A DNA stretch of 64,000 nt from Actinoplanes sp. NBC_00393. GTDB taxonomy: Bacteria; Actinomycetota; Actinomycetes; Mycobacteriales; Micromonosporaceae. Below are positions 61,697 to 64,000 of this stretch, piece by piece. The notes beneath the pieces were generated by a model. It did no database searches and was not told the DNA's origin. It worked only from the letters and a program-made list of their open reading frames with translations. Within the stretch, counting starts at the first letter, position 1. Every line of letters begins with the position of its first letter. The translations under genes were made by a program, and so were the position numbers. Location of the stretch: assembly GCF_036053395.1 (NCBI RefSeq), contig NZ_CP107942.1, positions 3,500,501 through 3,564,500 on the forward strand, written 5' to 3'.

Positions 61697-64000
61697 CCGG
61701 TCGCCGCGGCACCGGCCTGCGGCGCTTCCGGCACCTGCAGGTCGGCGTACAGGCGGCGGGCGCGGTCGCGGTGCGGCCGGGCCCGCGCCAGCTCGCCGGT
61801 GTCCTGCCAGGCCGCGGCGAGGCCGCCGTGGGCGCGGGCCTGCTCGTACCGGTCGCCGATCTCCTCGGCCAGCGTCAGCGCCTGCTCGTGCTGGGCCCGG
61901 GCCTCGGCCGCGTCCCCGGCGTCGCGCAACACCTGCCCGAGGTCGTTGAGCACCTCGGCCTCACTGGCGCGGTCCCCGATGCGCCGGTGCAGCACCAGGG
62001 CGCCGCGCAGGTGGCCGGCAGCCTCGGCGAGGCGGCCCAGGTGGGCGTGGACCGCGGCCAGATCGTGCCGCACGTACGCCTCCGCGGTCCGATCGCCGGC
62101 CCGGCGCACCGCGGCCAGACTCTGTTCCAGGTGCGCGGCGGCCCGATCGAGCGGCGCCGGGCGGTCCGGCAGCCGGGCGAGCAGGGACAGCACGTACGCC
62201 TCACTGAACCGGTCACCGAGCCCGGCGTACCGCTGCAGGGCGGCCTCGAACTGCTGGGCCGCCTGCTTCTGTTCGCCGAGCCGCGCGTCGACCAGCCCGA
62301 GGCGCACCAGCGCGTCGGCCTGCCCGGCGTCGTCACCGAGCTGCTGGTACACCGTCCAGGCCCGCCGGTAGTGCTCGGCCGCCTGCCGGTAGTCGCCGAG
62401 GCGCCAGGCGACGCTGCCCAGGTTGCGCAGCACCTGCGCTTCGGCCGCGCCCTGCTCGAGGCCCGCGTACAGGGTCAGCGCCTGCCGGTAGGTGTCGGCG
62501 GCCTCGTGCAGCCGGCCCTGGCGGCGGTGCAGCCGTCCCAGGTTGGACAGGGCCCGCGCCTGCGCGTCGCGGTCGCCGACGGCCCGGGCCGCGGACACCG
62601 CGGACGCGGTGACGGTCGCCGCCTCGGTGACCGGGCCGCCCGCGTCGAGGTAGCGGAACAGGGTCTCGGCGAGGTCGATGGTGTGCCGGTGCCAGCCGTG
62701 TGCGGCGCCGTACGTGCACACCGCGGCCAGGTTAGGCCGTTCCGCCTCGATCCAGGCCCGGGCCACATCCGGGTCGCCGGCCGCCGGTTCGCCGTCCGGG
62801 TACAGCGTGCGCATCGCCGTGACGGAGCGGGCCAGGTAGTGGTCGAACAGGCGGGTCAGGGCGGCCCGCCGGTCCGCCTCGGCGTCGTGGCCGGTGGCGA
62901 GTTCGGCGGCGTACGCGCGCAGCAGATCGTGCATGCCGTACCGGCCGCCCGCACCGGCCTGGACCAGGCTGGCCCGGGCCAGCACCCCGAGCAGCCGCCG
63001 CGCCTCACCGACCCGGGCGCCGGTCAGCGCCGCCACCGCGTCGACGTGCGCGGTCTCCCCCGGGTGCAGCCCGAGCAGCCGGAACACCTGGGCGGCAGCA
63101 GCGGGCAGGTTCTGGTACGACCAGGAGAACACCGCCCGGACCTCGGCGTGCGGGTCGCCGCCCGCGTCCAGCAGATCGAGGCGGTCCTGGTGGTCGCCCA
63201 ACTCGGTGACCAGCTCGGCCAGCGGCACGCCGGTGCGTTCCGCGGCCAGCTCGGCGGCGATCCGCAAGGCCAGCGGCAGCCGGGCGCACGCCGCGGCCAG
63301 TTCGGCGGCCGCGGCGGGCTCGCGGTCCACCCGCTCGCCGATCAGCTGGCGCAGCAGCGCGACCGCGTCCGGCAGCGGAAGCAGGTCGAGGTTGACCCGC
63401 TCGGCGCCGTCCACGGCCACCAGACCGGGCAGCGAGTCACGGCTGGTGATCAGGACGAGGCACGAGCCGGTGCCGGGCAGCAGCGGCCGGACCTGCTCGA
63501 CTGAGGACGCGTTGTCCAGCAGCACCAGCATCCGCCGGCCGGTGAGCTCGGAACGGTACCGGCCGGCGCGTTCGTCGGTGCCCGCCGGGATCTCGGGCCC
63601 GTGGACGCCGAGCGCGGTGAGGAACCCGGCCAGCGCGTCCGCGACCGCCACCGGCTGTTCGGCGTCGTAGCCGCGCAGGTTCACGTACAGCTGCCCGTCG
63701 GGGTACGCGTCGCGCACGCGGTGCGCCCACCGCACCGCCAGCGCGGATTTGCCGACCCCGGCGGTGCCGGACAGCAACGCGACCGTCAGCGGCGGCTCGT
63801 CGCCCGGCGCGGCCAGCAGGCGGTCCAGCGCGGACATTTCATCGGTACGCCCGATGAAGGCTCGCACGTCGGCCGGCAACTGGGTCGGCGCCGTCACCGC
63901 GGGAGCGGGCGCCACCACACCGGGCCGGCGGGTGTCGGCGGGCGGTCCGGCCAGGGCGGGATCGGCGGCCAGGATCTGCTCGTGCAGCCGCTGCAGGTCC
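61660..64000 (-). CDS. SARP-type regulator with NB-ARC and TPR domains (5' end outside window)
   Basis: Partial: the frame stays open to the right edge, where LQRLHEQILAADPALAG is the typical end of a bacterial transcriptional activation (BTAD) domain, so a SARP DNA-binding domain must lie beyond 64000. Inside the window come an NB-ARC ATPase (P-loop GTAGVGKSALAVRWAH, Walker B MLVLLDNA, LITSRD, RLPLALRIAA) and at least seven TPR units (such as GDYRQAAEHYRRAWTVYQQLGD). AfsR-like proteins of this design activate secondary metabolism or morphological genes. A GTG at 63918 could serve as a start only for a truncated form. Confidence 0.92.
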   Translation of the reverse strand, partial: DLQRLHEQILAADPALAGPPADTRRPGVVAPAPAVTAPTQLPADVRAFIGRTDEMSALDRLLAAPGDEPPLTVALLSGTAGVGKSALAVRWAHRVRDAYPDGQLYVNLRGYDAEQPVAVADALAGFLTALGVHGPEIPAGTDERAGRYRSELTGRRMLVLLDNASSVEQVRPLLPGTGSCLVLITSRDSLPGLVAVDGAERVNLDLLPLPDAVALLRQLIGERVDREPAAAAELAAACARLPLALRIAAELAAERTGVPLAELVTELGDHQDRLDLLDAGGDPHAEVRAVFSWSYQNLPAAAAQVFRLLGLHPGETAHVDAVAALTGARVGEARRLLGVLARASLVQAGAGGRYGMHDLLRAYAAELATGHDAEADRRAALTRLFDHYLARSVTAMRTLYPDGEPAAGDPDVARAWIEAERPNLAAVCTYGAAHGWHRHTIDLAETLFRYLDAGGPVTEAATVTASAVSAARAVGDRDAQARALSNLGRLHRRQGRLHEAADTYRQALTLYAGLEQGAAEAQVLRNLGSVAWRLGDYRQAAEHYRRAWTVYQQLGDDAGQADALVRLGLVDARLGEQKQAAQQFEAALQRYAGLGDRFSEAYVLSLLARLPDRPAPLDRAAAHLEQSLAAVRRAGDRTAEAYVRHDLAAVHAHLGRLAEAAGHLRGALVLHRRIGDRASEAEVLNDLGQVLRDAGDAAEARAQHEQALTLAEEIGDRYEQARAHGGLAAAWQDTGELARARPHRDRARRLYADLQVPEAPQAGAAATGQQVGSCGSSGT

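Noticed and set aside
61138..63504. 788-codon plus-strand open frame
   Set aside because: Antisense to the SARP/NB-ARC-TPR gene; low-complexity shadow.

Overview
The window is high-GC (roughly 70%) and densely coded. It carries actinobacterial hallmarks: many TetR, XRE, ArsR and LacI regulators, ECF sigma factors, a SARP/NB-ARC/TPR regulator, a GAF-SpoIIE phosphatase with a separate anti-sigma-type kinase, GTG/TTG starts, and many starts preceded directly by a TANNNT box (leaderless mRNAs). The gene content fits a soil filamentous actinomycete, most likely a Micromonosporaceae such as Actinoplanes. That assignment is an inference from style, because no rRNA or housekeeping marker is present. 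I saw no tRNA, rRNA or CRISPR array.

Layout. 0-7.2 kb: LacI regulator, PhoX-like Tat-exported phosphatase, VTT/DedA-type membrane protein, MGT-type glycosyltransferase, secreted GH5-like hydrolase, secreted M15 peptidase. 7.26-8.29 kb: intact IS5-family element inserted exactly at the -10 box of a GAF-SpoIIE phosphatase gene. 9.5-14.8 kb: anti-sigma kinase, glycosyltransferase, then a divergent XRE regulator / aldo-keto reductase-flavodoxin pair with two matching operators. 14.9-20.0 kb: a pectin locus. An ECF sigma factor is fused through a membrane segment to a PL9-like beta-helix that has lost the expected catalytic lysine, and it is followed by a secreted CBM13-pectin methylesterase and a CBM13-pectate lyase. 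This is the most interesting system in the window and reads as a one-protein pectin sensor/sigma factor controlling adjacent pectinases.

20.0-33.5 kb: a loose accessory stretch with long non-coding gaps, small hypotheticals (DUF4259, PH-domain, AlpA-like, TMEM175-like), a SnoaL-tailed ECF sigma factor, dispersed TTGCGGA-rich repeats, and an IS1380-family element that splits a small ORF with a CTAA target duplication. 33.5-38.1 kb: resistance genes. A Rox-type rifamycin monooxygenase sits behind a short leader ORF, next to an arsenic cluster (arsM divergent from arsR-aquaporin-acetyltransferase-arsC) that has no ArsB/Acr3 pump.

39.9-47.9 kb: a two-operon acyl-CoA catabolism island with enoyl-CoA hydratase, nitronate monooxygenase-like protein, two SDRs, two TetRs, two acyl-CoA dehydrogenases and an APH-type kinase. 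The kinase plus the last dehydrogenase correspond to the two halves of ACAD10/11-type proteins, suggesting 4-hydroxyacyl-CoA breakdown. 47.9-57.7 kb: OsmC, GNATs, TetR with a metallo-beta-lactamase-fold target, M19 dipeptidase-like protein, methyl-accepting chemotaxis protein, and secreted proteins. 58.1-64.0 kb: an 1185-residue TIR-TM-coiled coil-WD40 protein overlapping tail-to-tail with a SARP-type NB-ARC-TPR regulator that runs off the right edge.
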